NCBI GenBank assembly: GCA_965220245.1
Contig: CBDCPI010000002.1
Coordinates: 117,994 to 181,993, forward strand
Direction of reading: 5' to 3'
DNA from: CBDCPI01 sp965220245
GTDB lineage: Bacteria > Chloroflexota > Dehalococcoidia > Lucifugimonadales > UBA3495
Length of the DNA stretch: 64,000 bases
In this document: piece after piece, positions 41,880 through 50,171 of the stretch
Layout: each line of letters opens with the position of its first letter
How positions within the stretch are numbered: position 1 is the stretch's first letter
The notes under the pieces: model-generated
Databases searched by the model: none
The model's input: the letters and a program-made list of their open reading frames with translations, nothing else
Told to the model about the DNA's origin: nothing
Position numbers and translations under genes: made by a program

Positions 41880-43238
41880 ATGACTCAAGCTGCGGTTAAA
41901 CCCGATACTTACGAGGCCGACTTCCAAGTGGCCCGGAATGAACGGGCGGTTTTAGGGCCCGGCTGGCTGACCGATTTATGCGATCAAGCTTGGGCCAGCT
42001 TTACCCAGTTGGGTTTTCCCACCGCCCGCCGGGGCAATGAGAGGTGGAAGTACACCAACGTCGCCCCCATCGCCAGAACGAGGTTCGGTCCGTCTCACGA
42101 GCTAACCCCGGAGCTTGACACCCAATTGGACTTAGTAGTCGATGGCTCTTGGACTAGGTTGGTCTTCGTTGATGGCCGGTTTTCCCAGGTTCTATCCGCG
42201 GTTGACGGCGCGACTTCCGGAGTGTTGGTATCAGACCTGGGTGCAGCAGTCGCCTCCGGCGTTCCTTACGTCGAACAATACCTGGCCCGGCAAGCCAACT
42301 ATCAGGATGACGGTTTTACCGCCCTAAACACTGCTTTTCTAAACGATGGAGCTTTGGTCTACCTGCCGGATGGGGTTGAAGCGGCGGGACCGGTACACTT
42401 GGTGTTCGTCACCACCGGCCGCCAGCACCCCAGGGTCTGTCACCCTCGGACTTTGATTGTCGTGGGCCGAAACGCTCGGGCTACTGTCGTGGAAAGCTAC
42501 CTCGGCGCTCCGGAGGCGGACCCTACGGAAGCCAAAGGCTTCACCAATGCGGTAACCGAGATGGACCTCGGCGAGGGGTCCGAATTCGACCACTACCGCC
42601 TGCTGCTGGAAAACCCGCAAGGGTTCCACGTGGGTACCAGCCGGGTTAGCCAAGGCCGGGACAGCACCTTCTCCTCGGCCTCGTTTTCTTTGGGCAATAC
42701 CCTGGGCCGGAACGACTTCGAGGTGCTGCTGGATGGGCCGGGTAGCTCGTGTACTCTTAACGGGCTGTACCTTACCACTGAAGGCCAACACATGGATAAC
42801 CTGATCAGCATCGACCACGCCAAGCCCTACACCTCCAGTCAACTGACCTACAAGGGGATTTTGCACGGGAAATCCCGGGCGGTTTTCGGTGGGCAGGTCT
42901 TGGTGCGGAAAGATGCTCAGAAGGTAAAAGCGCAACAAAGTGATAAGAACTTGCTACTGTCCCGGCAGGCTGAGGTGGACAGCAAACCCAGCCTGTTGAT
43001 CTATGCCGATGACGTGCAGTGCAGCCACGGCGCCACGGCCGGACACCTGGAAGAGGACTCGCTGTTCTATCTGCGAAGTAGAGGTCTGGACTTGGATACC
43101 GCCAATCGCATGCTGGTGCAAGCGTTTGCCAGAGAGATAATCGAAACGGTAAAGCTTGAACCCTTGGTAGAGTACTTGGACCAAGTCTTCACGGATGCTA
43201 TACCCACTACTGGCCTTCAGTTAGGAGGTCGACGATGA
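41880..43238 (+). CDS. sufD: Fe-S assembly protein SufD
   Basis: SufD is the SufB paralogue of the SufBC2D scaffold. GNERWKYTNVAPIA in the N-terminal part, and HMDNLISIDHAKPYTSSQLTYKGILHGKSRAVFGGQVLV then QSDKNLLLSRQAEVDSKPSLLIYADDVQCSHGATAG in the core are diagnostic. The ATG at 41880 is preferred over TTG 41868, which would overlap the preceding gene. It has 452 residues. Its stop overlaps sufS by four bases. Confidence 0.95.
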   Translation: MTQAAVKPDTYEADFQVARNERAVLGPGWLTDLCDQAWASFTQLGFPTARRGNERWKYTNVAPIARTRFGPSHELTPELDTQLDLVVDGSWTRLVFVDGRFSQVLSAVDGATSGVLVSDLGAAVASGVPYVEQYLARQANYQDDGFTALNTAFLNDGALVYLPDGVEAAGPVHLVFVTTGRQHPRVCHPRTLIVVGRNARATVVESYLGAPEADPTEAKGFTNAVTEMDLGEGSEFDHYRLLLENPQGFHVGTSRVSQGRDSTFSSASFSLGNTLGRNDFEVLLDGPGSSCTLNGLYLTTEGQHMDNLISIDHAKPYTSSQLTYKGILHGKSRAVFGGQVLVRKDAQKVKAQQSDKNLLLSRQAEVDSKPSLLIYADDVQCSHGATAGHLEEDSLFYLRSRGLDLDTANRMLVQAFAREIIETVKLEPLVEYLDQVFTDAIPTTGLQLGGRR

Positions 43239-44506
43239 CCAGAGAAAATTCCCCATCGCATGTTATTAGCTCGGCGGGGTCGCTATCCGAAGCCGAGATT
43301 ACCAAGATTAGAGAAGATTTCCCGGTTTTGGACCAACAGGTCAACGGGAAGCCTCTGGTCTACTTGGATAACGCCGCTACCAGCCAGAAACCTAGGTCGG
43401 TGATCAATGCGTTGGTGGACTACTACTCGACGAACAACGCCAATGTTCACCGGGGTGTTCATACCCTCAGCCAGCGGGCGACCGACCATTACGAAGAGGC
43501 CCGGTCCAAAGTAAGACGATTCCTTAATGCCGAGGACGACCGGGAAATCATATTCGTCCGTGGCACCACGGAAGGGATCAATCTGGTGGCCCAGTCCTTC
43601 GGCCGCCAGAATATCCACGAAGGCGACGAAGTCATTATCTCCGCCATGGAGCATCATTCCAACATCGTCCCGTGGCAAATGCTTTGCCAAGAGCGGGGCG
43701 CTGTGCTGCGGGTGATTCCGGTCGACGATTCCGGGGAACTGCTGCTGGATGAGTATGAGGCCATGCTCAACCCGCGCACCAAGTTGGTCTCCGTAGTGCA
43801 TATTTCCAACGCCTTGGGGACCATTAATCCGGCTAAGCAGATCGTGAACATTGCCCACCGCCAGGGCGTACCGGTGCTCTTGGACGGAGCGCAAGCGGTC
43901 CCCCATTGTGCGGTGGATGTTCGGGACTTGGACTGCGAGTTCTACGCCTTCTCGGGTCATAAGATGTATGGCCCCACGGGCATCGGCATACTCTACGGTA
44001 AGGCGGATATGCTTGAGGCCATGCCCCCGTATCAGGCCGGTGGGGAGATGATCCGGTCGGTTACCTTCGAAAGGACCCTATATAATGTTCTGCCGCACAA
44101 GTTCGAAGCGGGCACCCCCAACATCGCGGGCAGCATCGGCCTCGGCGCAGCCATAGACTACATCTCAGACTTGGGGATCGAACGGATCAATGCCTACGAA
44201 CGCCAATTGCTGGAGTACGGCACGGAATTGCTCTCCGGCATCGGCCAAGTGAAGATTATTGGCACTGCGGCCGAAAAGTCCGGGATACTCTCTTTCGTTA
44301 TGGATGATGTCCACCCCCACGACATCGGCACCATCTTGGACTCCGAAGGCGTAGCCGTCCGCACCGGTCACCATTGCGCCCAACCGCTGATGGACCGGTT
44401 TGGGATACCGGCCACGGCGCGGGCTTCCTTGGCTGTCTACAATACGCGGGAAGAAATGGATGCCTTAGCCAAAGCTATCGACCGGGTGATCGAGGTATTC
44501 AGCTAA
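43235..44506 (+). CDS. sufS: Cysteine desulfurase SufS
   Basis: SufS takes sulfur from cysteine to start cluster assembly. PLP-binding features are visible: YLDNAATSQKP, NVHRGVHTLS, AMEHHSNIVPW, DGAQAVPH and the Schiff-base lysine in FSGHKMYGPTGIG. The persulfide cysteine is in VRTGHHCAQPLM. At 423 residues it is full length. It overlaps sufD and sufU, so it belongs to a tightly coupled sufD-S-U block. Confidence 0.96.
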   Translation: MTRENSPSHVISSAGSLSEAEITKIREDFPVLDQQVNGKPLVYLDNAATSQKPRSVINALVDYYSTNNANVHRGVHTLSQRATDHYEEARSKVRRFLNAEDDREIIFVRGTTEGINLVAQSFGRQNIHEGDEVIISAMEHHSNIVPWQMLCQERGAVLRVIPVDDSGELLLDEYEAMLNPRTKLVSVVHISNALGTINPAKQIVNIAHRQGVPVLLDGAQAVPHCAVDVRDLDCEFYAFSGHKMYGPTGIGILYGKADMLEAMPPYQAGGEMIRSVTFERTLYNVLPHKFEAGTPNIAGSIGLGAAIDYISDLGIERINAYERQLLEYGTELLSGIGQVKIIGTAAEKSGILSFVMDDVHPHDIGTILDSEGVAVRTGHHCAQPLMDRFGIPATARASLAVYNTREEMDALAKAIDRVIEVFS

Positions 44507-44955
44507 TGACCGGCCTCAACGAGCTTTATCAGGAAATCCTGCTGGAGCACAATAGCAAGCCCCGCAACTTCCGCCGACTGGAGAACGCTACCGTGTCCGC
44601 GGAAGGCTTCAACCCATTGTGCGGGGACATGGTTACGGTGTACCTACACGTGGTGGACGGCGTTATTACCGATGTGTCCTTTCAAGGCAGCGGCTGCGCC
44701 ATATCCCGCGCCTCCGCTTCCATGATGACCCAAAGTGTCAAAGGGCAGACCGCCGAAGAAGCCGGGGCCGTGTTCGAAGCATTCCGGTCAATGATGACCC
44801 ATCCCGAGGCGGAACCGGACTACGAGATATTGGGTGACTTGGAGTCCCTCGCCGGAGTTGTGGAGTTCCCCACTCGCATCAAGTGCGCGGTGCTGGCTTG
44901 GCACACCCTTCGCGCCGCCTTGGACGGCGGGGCCGAACCGGTAACCACCGAGTAG
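44506..44955 (+). CDS. sufU: SufU-type sulfur acceptor, copy 1
   Basis: SufU accepts persulfide from SufS through a zinc-held cysteine. The ligand-bearing motifs are FNPLCGDMVT, GSGCAISRASASMM and RIKCAVLAWHTL, so all three cysteines and the aspartate are in place. ATG 44506 shares one base with the sufS stop. It has 149 residues. It ends the compact operon, about 1.1 kb before a second paralogue. Confidence 0.94.
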   Translation: MTGLNELYQEILLEHNSKPRNFRRLENATVSAEGFNPLCGDMVTVYLHVVDGVITDVSFQGSGCAISRASASMMTQSVKGQTAEEAGAVFEAFRSMMTHPEAEPDYEILGDLESLAGVVEFPTRIKCAVLAWHTLRAALDGGAEPVTTE

Positions 44956-45139
44956 CACCACGCCTCACTCACCCCTAAGCCTGCGCCTCCAGGTCTTATA
45001 GCTCAAGGGCCTTTGTGTAATGTTAAGCTACTGACTATAGGGCCTTTTCATTTTCCCCATTTAGGGCCAGAATGACTTGTCAGAGACGAAACTGACGGAC
45101 CCCTACCGTTGTCCCGGTGAAAGCCGGGATCCAGGACTG
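44956..45139. other. Intergenic region with repeat fragments after sufU
   Basis: There is no gene. The stretch holds degenerate pieces such as GGGCCTTTTCATT near 45041 and a REP-like hairpin GTCCCGG...CCGGGAT near 45111-45130, which look like decayed miniature elements. An element follows at about 45140. Confidence 0.5.
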
Positions 45140-45338
45140 CTAAGATGGCTACGGCGTTCCTCTCTGGGATGTCTCAGAGAGGCCACGCAGGCGAGATGAA
45201 AATGGTAGCCAGTCCCCAACCGTCACTCCCGCGAAAGCGGGAGTCTGGAGATGTTCCTAGCCAGTGGCGGTCTTGGCACCTGGAATTTCTGGATTCCCGC
45301 CTACGCGGGAATGACGAGCGGGGTATTTTCATGGCAAT
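45140..45338. mobile_element. ATGAAAAT-type miniature element, copy 2
   Basis: The sequence from about 45193 is closely similar to the reverse complement of the insert at 8242-8418. It has GATGAAAATGG inside the left side and ATTTTCATGGCAAT at the right end, with palindromes CCCGCGAAAGCGGG and CCCGCCTACGCGGG between. The left boundary is uncertain because the terminal hairpin differs between the copies. Confidence 0.7.
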
Positions 45339-45393
45339 GACGAGGTGGCGTCGGGACTACAATGAAAAGGCCCTGCTACTGAGGAGGCAAAAA

Positions 45394-45759
45394 ATGGCGC
45401 AGGTAAGATACATCGTAGATGACGTAGATGCGGCCGTTACCTTCTATGTCTCAAAGCTTGGCTTTGAACTCGAACAGCAATTCGGCGCCGCAATCGCCAT
45501 GCTGAAACATGGCGACTTGACTCTATGGGTATCGGGGCCAAAAGCATCAGCGTCCAGACCAATGCCGGATGGCGCGATACCTAGTCCGGGAGGCTGGGGC
45601 AGATTCGTCTTAACCGTCGACGATTTGGAAACGGTGGTCTCAAAGCTCAAGGACGATGGTGTAGAATTCAGAAACGATATTGTAGAGAACGCGGGCCGCA
45701 AACAGATTCTTTGCAAAGACCCCTCTGGCAACGTAGTTGAGCTCTTTCAGCCTGGCTAA
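45394..45759 (+). CDS. VOC-family (glyoxalase-like) protein
   Basis: The 121-residue protein has the beta-alpha-beta-beta-beta pattern of the vicinal oxygen chelate fold: VDAAVTFYVSKLGFELEQQFG, then VLTVDDLETVVSKLKDDGVEF and KDPSGNVVELFQPG. GAGGAGG is placed seven bases before ATG 45394. An upstream open frame to 45145 lies inside the miniature element and is not used. VOC proteins include lyases, dioxygenases and resistance proteins; which applies is not clear. Confidence 0.85.
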   Translation: MAQVRYIVDDVDAAVTFYVSKLGFELEQQFGAAIAMLKHGDLTLWVSGPKASASRPMPDGAIPSPGGWGRFVLTVDDLETVVSKLKDDGVEFRNDIVENAGRKQILCKDPSGNVVELFQPG

Positions 45760-45760
45760 A

Positions 45761-46061
45761 GCCGAAGAATCCGTATCTCAAGAAGACCTGCTCCAAGCCT
45801 CGGAGAAGGGTTGGGGCGCGCGGCCCACATAGTAAAAGGACTCGTCCAAGAAAAGGGACGCAACACAATGGGCGCCGCGAGCTAAATATTGTGGTTAACC
45901 ACTTGGCCCAAGAAACGGGCGACAGCCAACTAAGAGTGCTGTTTAGCGTAGCCGCGGCGCTTCACGCCAACTTCTATGAGAATTGGATGCCTCAAGAAAT
46001 GGTGGCAGCCGACCTGACGCAGGTCAGGGTATTTCTCGTAAAGCTGGAGCAAATACCCTGA
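45761..46061 (+). pseudogene. Decayed PaREP1-like gene
   Basis: Three frames together give one PaREP1-like chain: SVSQEDLLQASEKGWGA, then AHIVKGLVQEKGR, then LNIVVNHLAQETGDSQLRV and LHANFYENWMPQEMV, ending at TGA 46059. Two frameshifts, near 45815 and 45855, explain it. It resembles the triplet at 9930-11292 (EKGWGA-AH core and NFYEN). It is the fourth member of the family in the window and on the other strand. Confidence 0.75.
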
Positions 46062-46091
46062 TCCAGCCAGCCAAGTCCCTCTAAGAATGCT

Positions 46092-46565
46092 ATGACTCAA
46101 CTCCCCGACCTGCCTTTGAGCGGTCTCTACGGAGACTTGATTCTGGACCACTCCCGTAGCCCCCGCCACCGGGACCCTGTGCCTGCTCCCGATGTTCAAG
46201 CCGAAGAGTTCAATCCCTTCTGCGGCGACCGGGTGGCCCTGCAACTCAAGTTGGGCGATGGCTGCCGAGTGGTGGAGGTTGGCGTCCAATCCGAGGGCTG
46301 CTCGATCATTCAAGCCACGGCGTCGATTATGTCCGACGCCCTCTTGGGTAAAAGGCTGGAAGAGATGGAGCATTTGGCGCAAGTATTCCGTGACCTGATG
46401 CGGGGGAAAAACGAAATCAGACCCAGTCCGGAAGCGTTGGGTCCGCTTCAGGCCCTTCAGGTAGTTCGCCAATACCCGGTCCGGATCAAGTGCGCGCTCC
46501 TGCCGTGGACTGCCTTGGAAGAGGGCATTGAGGACTACCGGTCCAGCCAGACTCGCGACCAGTAA
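46092..46565 (+). CDS. SufU-type protein, copy 2
   Basis: This 157-residue protein shares SufU motifs: YGDLILDHSRSPRH, FNPFCGDRVALQL, SEGCSIIQATASIM and RIKCALLPWTAL. All three cysteines and the aspartate needed for zinc and sulfur transfer are present. It differs strongly from copy 1 (44506) in the rest, so it is an old paralogue. It may act on another desulfurase or as a scaffold. Confidence 0.9.
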   Translation: MTQLPDLPLSGLYGDLILDHSRSPRHRDPVPAPDVQAEEFNPFCGDRVALQLKLGDGCRVVEVGVQSEGCSIIQATASIMSDALLGKRLEEMEHLAQVFRDLMRGKNEIRPSPEALGPLQALQVVRQYPVRIKCALLPWTALEEGIEDYRSSQTRDQ

Positions 46566-46611
46566 ATATACTCCGACAGTTTGGACCGGCCCGGAGAGGG
46601 CCGCCGAATTG

Positions 46612-46774
46612 CAGGGTCTCTCAGTTGTCACCCTGAGCGCAGCGAAGGGTCTAAAATCCTCCCCATTCCAACCATTTTGCCGCCGAAAAACTTTAGATTC
46701 TTCGTCGCAAGCTCCTCAGAATGACGTTGTAGGGGGGTATTGCACTACTCCAACATGAAAACTGAAAGACCCTG
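46612..46774. mobile_element. CAGGG-type miniature element, 163 bp
   Basis: The ends are CAGGGTCTCTCAGTTGTCA and the complement of CAGGGTCTTTCAGTTTTCA. Flanks CGCCGAATTG and CGCCGAATCG differ at one base in ten, a target duplication. It lies 46 bp after the second sufU. Confidence 0.9.
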
Positions 46775-46889
46775 CGCCGAATCGTTGGATGAAGGCCGGT
46801 CTGCCGCTAGTCGTCCGGACGCAATAAAAGCAAATTTCCAGACGATAGGTTGTGGGGCATCCTTATGGGGCATCGGCGGAGGGTGAGGT

Positions 46890-47399
46890 TTACGCCGCGC
46901 CGGACCGGAGCAATCCCTTTAGATAAGATATGTGGCCCTGATGCTGATAGAATTCCCCAACAATCTGCCGGAAAATGGCCCCAACCGACATCTCCGGCCG
47001 ACGCTCCCGGGGCACCACTTGATAATCTTCCGGACCAAGCCCTTTCAGGTAATCCAAGGTAGCGGCCCGGACCGCCTCTCCGTACTCTAGCAGCATCGGC
47101 AAGTCCAACAATGGAAAATTGGCCACTTGTTCGGGTGTATGCTCAAAGCCGTTGTCCCTGGTCGGTAAGCCGAACTTTTCGTGCCAGCCTTCCCGCTCCC
47201 ACAGTTCCGGCTGCCTTTGAATGAAAAACTGGACCCACATATCCTCTACCCGGACCATGTGCCAAAGTATCCAGTTGATCGGGTTGGCTTCGGGCCCAGG
47301 CCGCCAAGCTAGCTCTTGGGGCGTCAGGTCGTGGACCGCCTCCAGCAAGAAGTCCCGTTCCTTGGCTAGAGCGTCTTCGATAAACTCATTCAGAGTCAT
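46890..47399 (-). CDS. DinB-family protein
   Basis: The four-helix DinB/YfiT fold is indicated by NWILWHMVRVEDMW (metal His), and GEFYQHQGHISYLKGLL (second and third His). ATG 47399 has AGGAG upstream; an in-frame start at 47432 adds a poor extension. The 169 residues are normal. DinB proteins include thiol-transferases using mycothiol or bacillithiol and many of unknown role. Confidence 0.88.
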   Translation of the reverse strand: MTLNEFIEDALAKERDFLLEAVHDLTPQELAWRPGPEANPINWILWHMVRVEDMWVQFFIQRQPELWEREGWHEKFGLPTRDNGFEHTPEQVANFPLLDLPMLLEYGEAVRAATLDYLKGLGPEDYQVVPRERRPEMSVGAIFRQIVGEFYQHQGHISYLKGLLRSGAA

Positions 47400-47651
47400 A
47401 ACGTTTCTCCTAATACTTTGGCCTAGCGCCACTTGCTTGCCAGCAACCGATAAGGACTTGCTGTTGGCAGATGTGGAGCAAGTCTGGCCTTGGGACTATA
47501 AGCATATTACACTGAAATAAGGCCGGGTAGGCCATTCCTGCCTGCGCCGAGCCCCGAACGGACTGGTATGCTACACTGCGTCTGGTGCGCCTAAACTGTC
47601 AACACCAACCTTGGACCTGTCCTGAGCGCAGTCGAAGGAGGAGCTAGACCC

Positions 47652-48746
47652 ATGGCCGGTTCTTTAATTACTGCTGAAGTGCGGGCCCTCATCGGCCACG
47701 AGACGGCGCCGGAGCGTAACCGCTTCCCCATCAGCGATGAGATGGCCTACGACGTGGCCGACGCCACCGAGGACAGCAACCCGCTATACGTCGACCCGGA
47801 ATACGCCAAGAACAGCCGGTTCGGTGGAATACTGTGCCCGCCTTTGGCGACCTGGAAGGACATTGCCCCTCCCATCGGCTTTTTCGGGGCCGGGCAGGAG
47901 TCCCACTTCGAAGTGCCGCTGCCGTTCAATAGCTACGGGCTCAACGGCGGCAGCGATTGGCAGTTCCTGCGTCCGGCGTATGTGAACGATTGGATTACCC
48001 GGCAGTTCCGCATCTTGGACATCTATGAAAAGCAGGGCCGGTCCGGGCCCTTGGTTTTCGTGGTGCGGGAGGAGACCCAAACCGGGCGGGACAATCAGAC
48101 CATCAGCACCGCCAAACGGGTCAGCATTCACCGGGCCTTATCCCACGCCTCATCACCAGAGCAAGCCGCCGAGGATACCGGACTGGACGGAGATGCGGCT
48201 CTCGGACCGGCTTTACAGCCGGTGCGGATTTCCCCGCCGGGAGCCGGCGTCAACATTCCCAAGCCAGAGACCAGCGTGCCGACGCAACGGTACTTCGAAG
48301 ACGTTTCGGTAGGGCAGGACTTGCCGCCGGTGGTCAAGGGCCCGATCACGACGACCCACTTGGTGCGCTGGGCCGCCGCCAACGGGAACTATGCTCGAAT
48401 TCACTGGGACTTGCCCTTTGCCCAGGCGCGGCAGGGACTGGCCAACGTGGTGGTGAACGGGTCACTCAAGAACCAATATCTTGGCCAGTTGCTGATTAAC
48501 TTCGCCGGACCCGAGGGCTGGTTCAAGCGGTTCTACGTGCAACACCGGGGTATGGACTACCCTGGCGACGTGCTCACTGCCTTCGGCACGGTCACCAGCA
48601 AGCGGGAGGTGGACGGCATAGGGCGAGTGGAATGTATGGTTGGGCTGCAAAATAGCCGGGGCGAGCAGACCGCCTCCGGCACCGGCACCGTGTTGCTTCC
48701 CAAACGAGGCCAGAACCTGCCCCTGATCTGGGAGGCCGAGGAGTGA
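47652..48746 (+). CDS. Double hot-dog acyl dehydratase (MaoC/FAS1-like)
   Basis: Two hot-dog domains lie in tandem over 364 residues. The first (residues 20-150) has YDVADATEDSNPLYVDPEYAKNSRFGGILCPP, the FAS1-like dehydratase pattern. The second has QDLPPVVKGPITTTHLVRWAAANGNYARIHWDLPFAQ, the MaoC pattern. Such proteins hydrate or dehydrate enoyl-CoA esters. GAAGGAGGAG lies upstream of the ATG within a transposon-like remnant. The stop overlaps the CoA-transferase start by four bases, so the two probably act on the same acyl-CoA. Confidence 0.88.
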   Translation: MAGSLITAEVRALIGHETAPERNRFPISDEMAYDVADATEDSNPLYVDPEYAKNSRFGGILCPPLATWKDIAPPIGFFGAGQESHFEVPLPFNSYGLNGGSDWQFLRPAYVNDWITRQFRILDIYEKQGRSGPLVFVVREETQTGRDNQTISTAKRVSIHRALSHASSPEQAAEDTGLDGDAALGPALQPVRISPPGAGVNIPKPETSVPTQRYFEDVSVGQDLPPVVKGPITTTHLVRWAAANGNYARIHWDLPFAQARQGLANVVVNGSLKNQYLGQLLINFAGPEGWFKRFYVQHRGMDYPGDVLTAFGTVTSKREVDGIGRVECMVGLQNSRGEQTASGTGTVLLPKRGQNLPLIWEAEE

Positions 48747-49954
48747 TCCCGGAAGAGCGCGTCGGCGGCCTATTGGAAGGGGTCCGCGTATTGGACCTGG
48801 GAGGAGGGGTGTCAGCCTCGTTTTGCGCCAAATTGTTGGCCGACTACGGCGCCGACGTCATCCTGGTCGAGCCGCCTAGCGTTGGCGATGAGGTGCGCGG
48901 GCGGGGCCCCTTCGTCAAGGACGACCCCCACCCGGACAAGAGCATCCCCTTTTTGTACCTAAACACCAACAAGCGCGGTATTACTCTAGACGTAGCCTCC
49001 AACTCCGGGCAGGCGGCTTTCCACGCTTTGCTGCAATGCGCTGACGTTTTGGTTGAGAGCCATCCGCCCTCCGAAGCGCTGGCTATGGGGCTGGACTATC
49101 CGGCCCTCGCCAGCGTCAACACGGCCTTGGTCCAAACCTCCATCACCCCGTTCGGGCAAACGGGCCCCTATCGGGACCTGATGGCCACCGACATCGTGAT
49201 CTGCGCTCTAAGCGGCCTGATGTACCACTCCGGTGACTCGGACCGGGAGCCATTGCGCAACGCCTTGGACCAGTCCCTCTACGTGGCCGGGGCCAACGCC
49301 GCTGCGGCCACCCTGGCGGCCCTGTTCCAGCGATTGGCCACCGGGCAAGGACAACAGGTGGATGTTTCGGTGGTGGAGTGCCTGGCTTCCCATTTGGTAC
49401 AGGCGGTCCCCTACTACAGCTATATGGGCGCCATCAAGGGGCGGCGGCCGGTCCGGGGCTCCGGTTTTGAAGAACTGATGCCAGCCCGAGACGGCTATGT
49501 GGTGCCATCGGTGCAAGGTTCCCAGCCTTGGCCGGTGGTAGCCGATTTGATCGGTCTAGAGGAATTACAGGATGAGCGCTTCGCCAGTGGCTCGGGCCGG
49601 ATTGAGCATGGGGAGGAATTGAAACAGCTACTGATTGAAGGGCTGAAGGAATGGGACCGCAAGCCGCTGTTTCAAGCCTCCGGGGAACGGCGGTTGGTCT
49701 TCGGCATGGCCCAAGACGCCGGAGACCTGTTCGACTGCCCTCACCTGCGGGAGCGGGACTTCTTTGTCGAGGTGGACCACCCGGTGACCGGTACGGCGAA
49801 GTACCCGGGCCTGGGGCCAAAGCTCTCCGGGTTGGAATTCGAGATTAAGCGTCCCGCGCCGTTGCTAGGGCAACACAACAACGAGGTATTTTGCGGCGAG
49901 CTTGGCTTCACCACGGGGGACTTGATAAACTTTAGAGCCGTGGGGGCCATTTGA
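48743..49954 (+). CDS. CaiB/BaiF-type CoA transferase, copy 1
   Basis: Family III CoA transferases move CoA between carboxylic acids. LDLGGGVSASFCAKLLADYGADVILVEPP, NTNKRGITLDV, SITPFGQTGPYRD and GQGQQVDVSVVECL are the standard segments. The length of 403 residues is typical. It starts at GTG 48743, overlapping the dehydratase gene. A 153-bp element lies between it and the second CoA transferase. The donor and acceptor acids are not predictable. Confidence 0.92.
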   Translation: MIPEERVGGLLEGVRVLDLGGGVSASFCAKLLADYGADVILVEPPSVGDEVRGRGPFVKDDPHPDKSIPFLYLNTNKRGITLDVASNSGQAAFHALLQCADVLVESHPPSEALAMGLDYPALASVNTALVQTSITPFGQTGPYRDLMATDIVICALSGLMYHSGDSDREPLRNALDQSLYVAGANAAAATLAALFQRLATGQGQQVDVSVVECLASHLVQAVPYYSYMGAIKGRRPVRGSGFEELMPARDGYVVPSVQGSQPWPVVADLIGLEELQDERFASGSGRIEHGEELKQLLIEGLKEWDRKPLFQASGERRLVFGMAQDAGDLFDCPHLRERDFFVEVDHPVTGTAKYPGLGPKLSGLEFEIKRPAPLLGQHNNEVFCGELGFTTGDLINFRAVGAI

Positions 49955-49986
49955 GCTTGGCTGGCCGTTACCTAGCTAACCGTTAC

Positions 49987-50139
49987 CTAAACTAAAGCCA
50001 AGGTGAAATGTACATATCGCCAGAACGCCCTGTCGGTGCCCACCAGGTTGGGGCCTAAGGGTGATATGAGGTGCCGTAGAGTCCTTTCGATCCTCGTCAA
50101 AACCCCCGAAATGCACATCCCACCTTGGTATTGGTTTAG
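49987..50139. mobile_element. 153-bp miniature element, copy 2
   Basis: It is identical over all 153 bases to 19521-19673. TAGCTAACCGTTA lies on both sides (just before the left end and overlapping the right end), possibly a target duplication. It separates the two CoA-transferase genes. Confidence 0.9.
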
Positions 50140-50171
50140 CTAACCGTTAATCGAGAACAGAGAAACTGACC

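Noticed and set aside
45145..45393. An upstream extension of the VOC protein
   Set aside because: The extra residues come from a miniature element, and a strong ribosome site supports the start at 45394.
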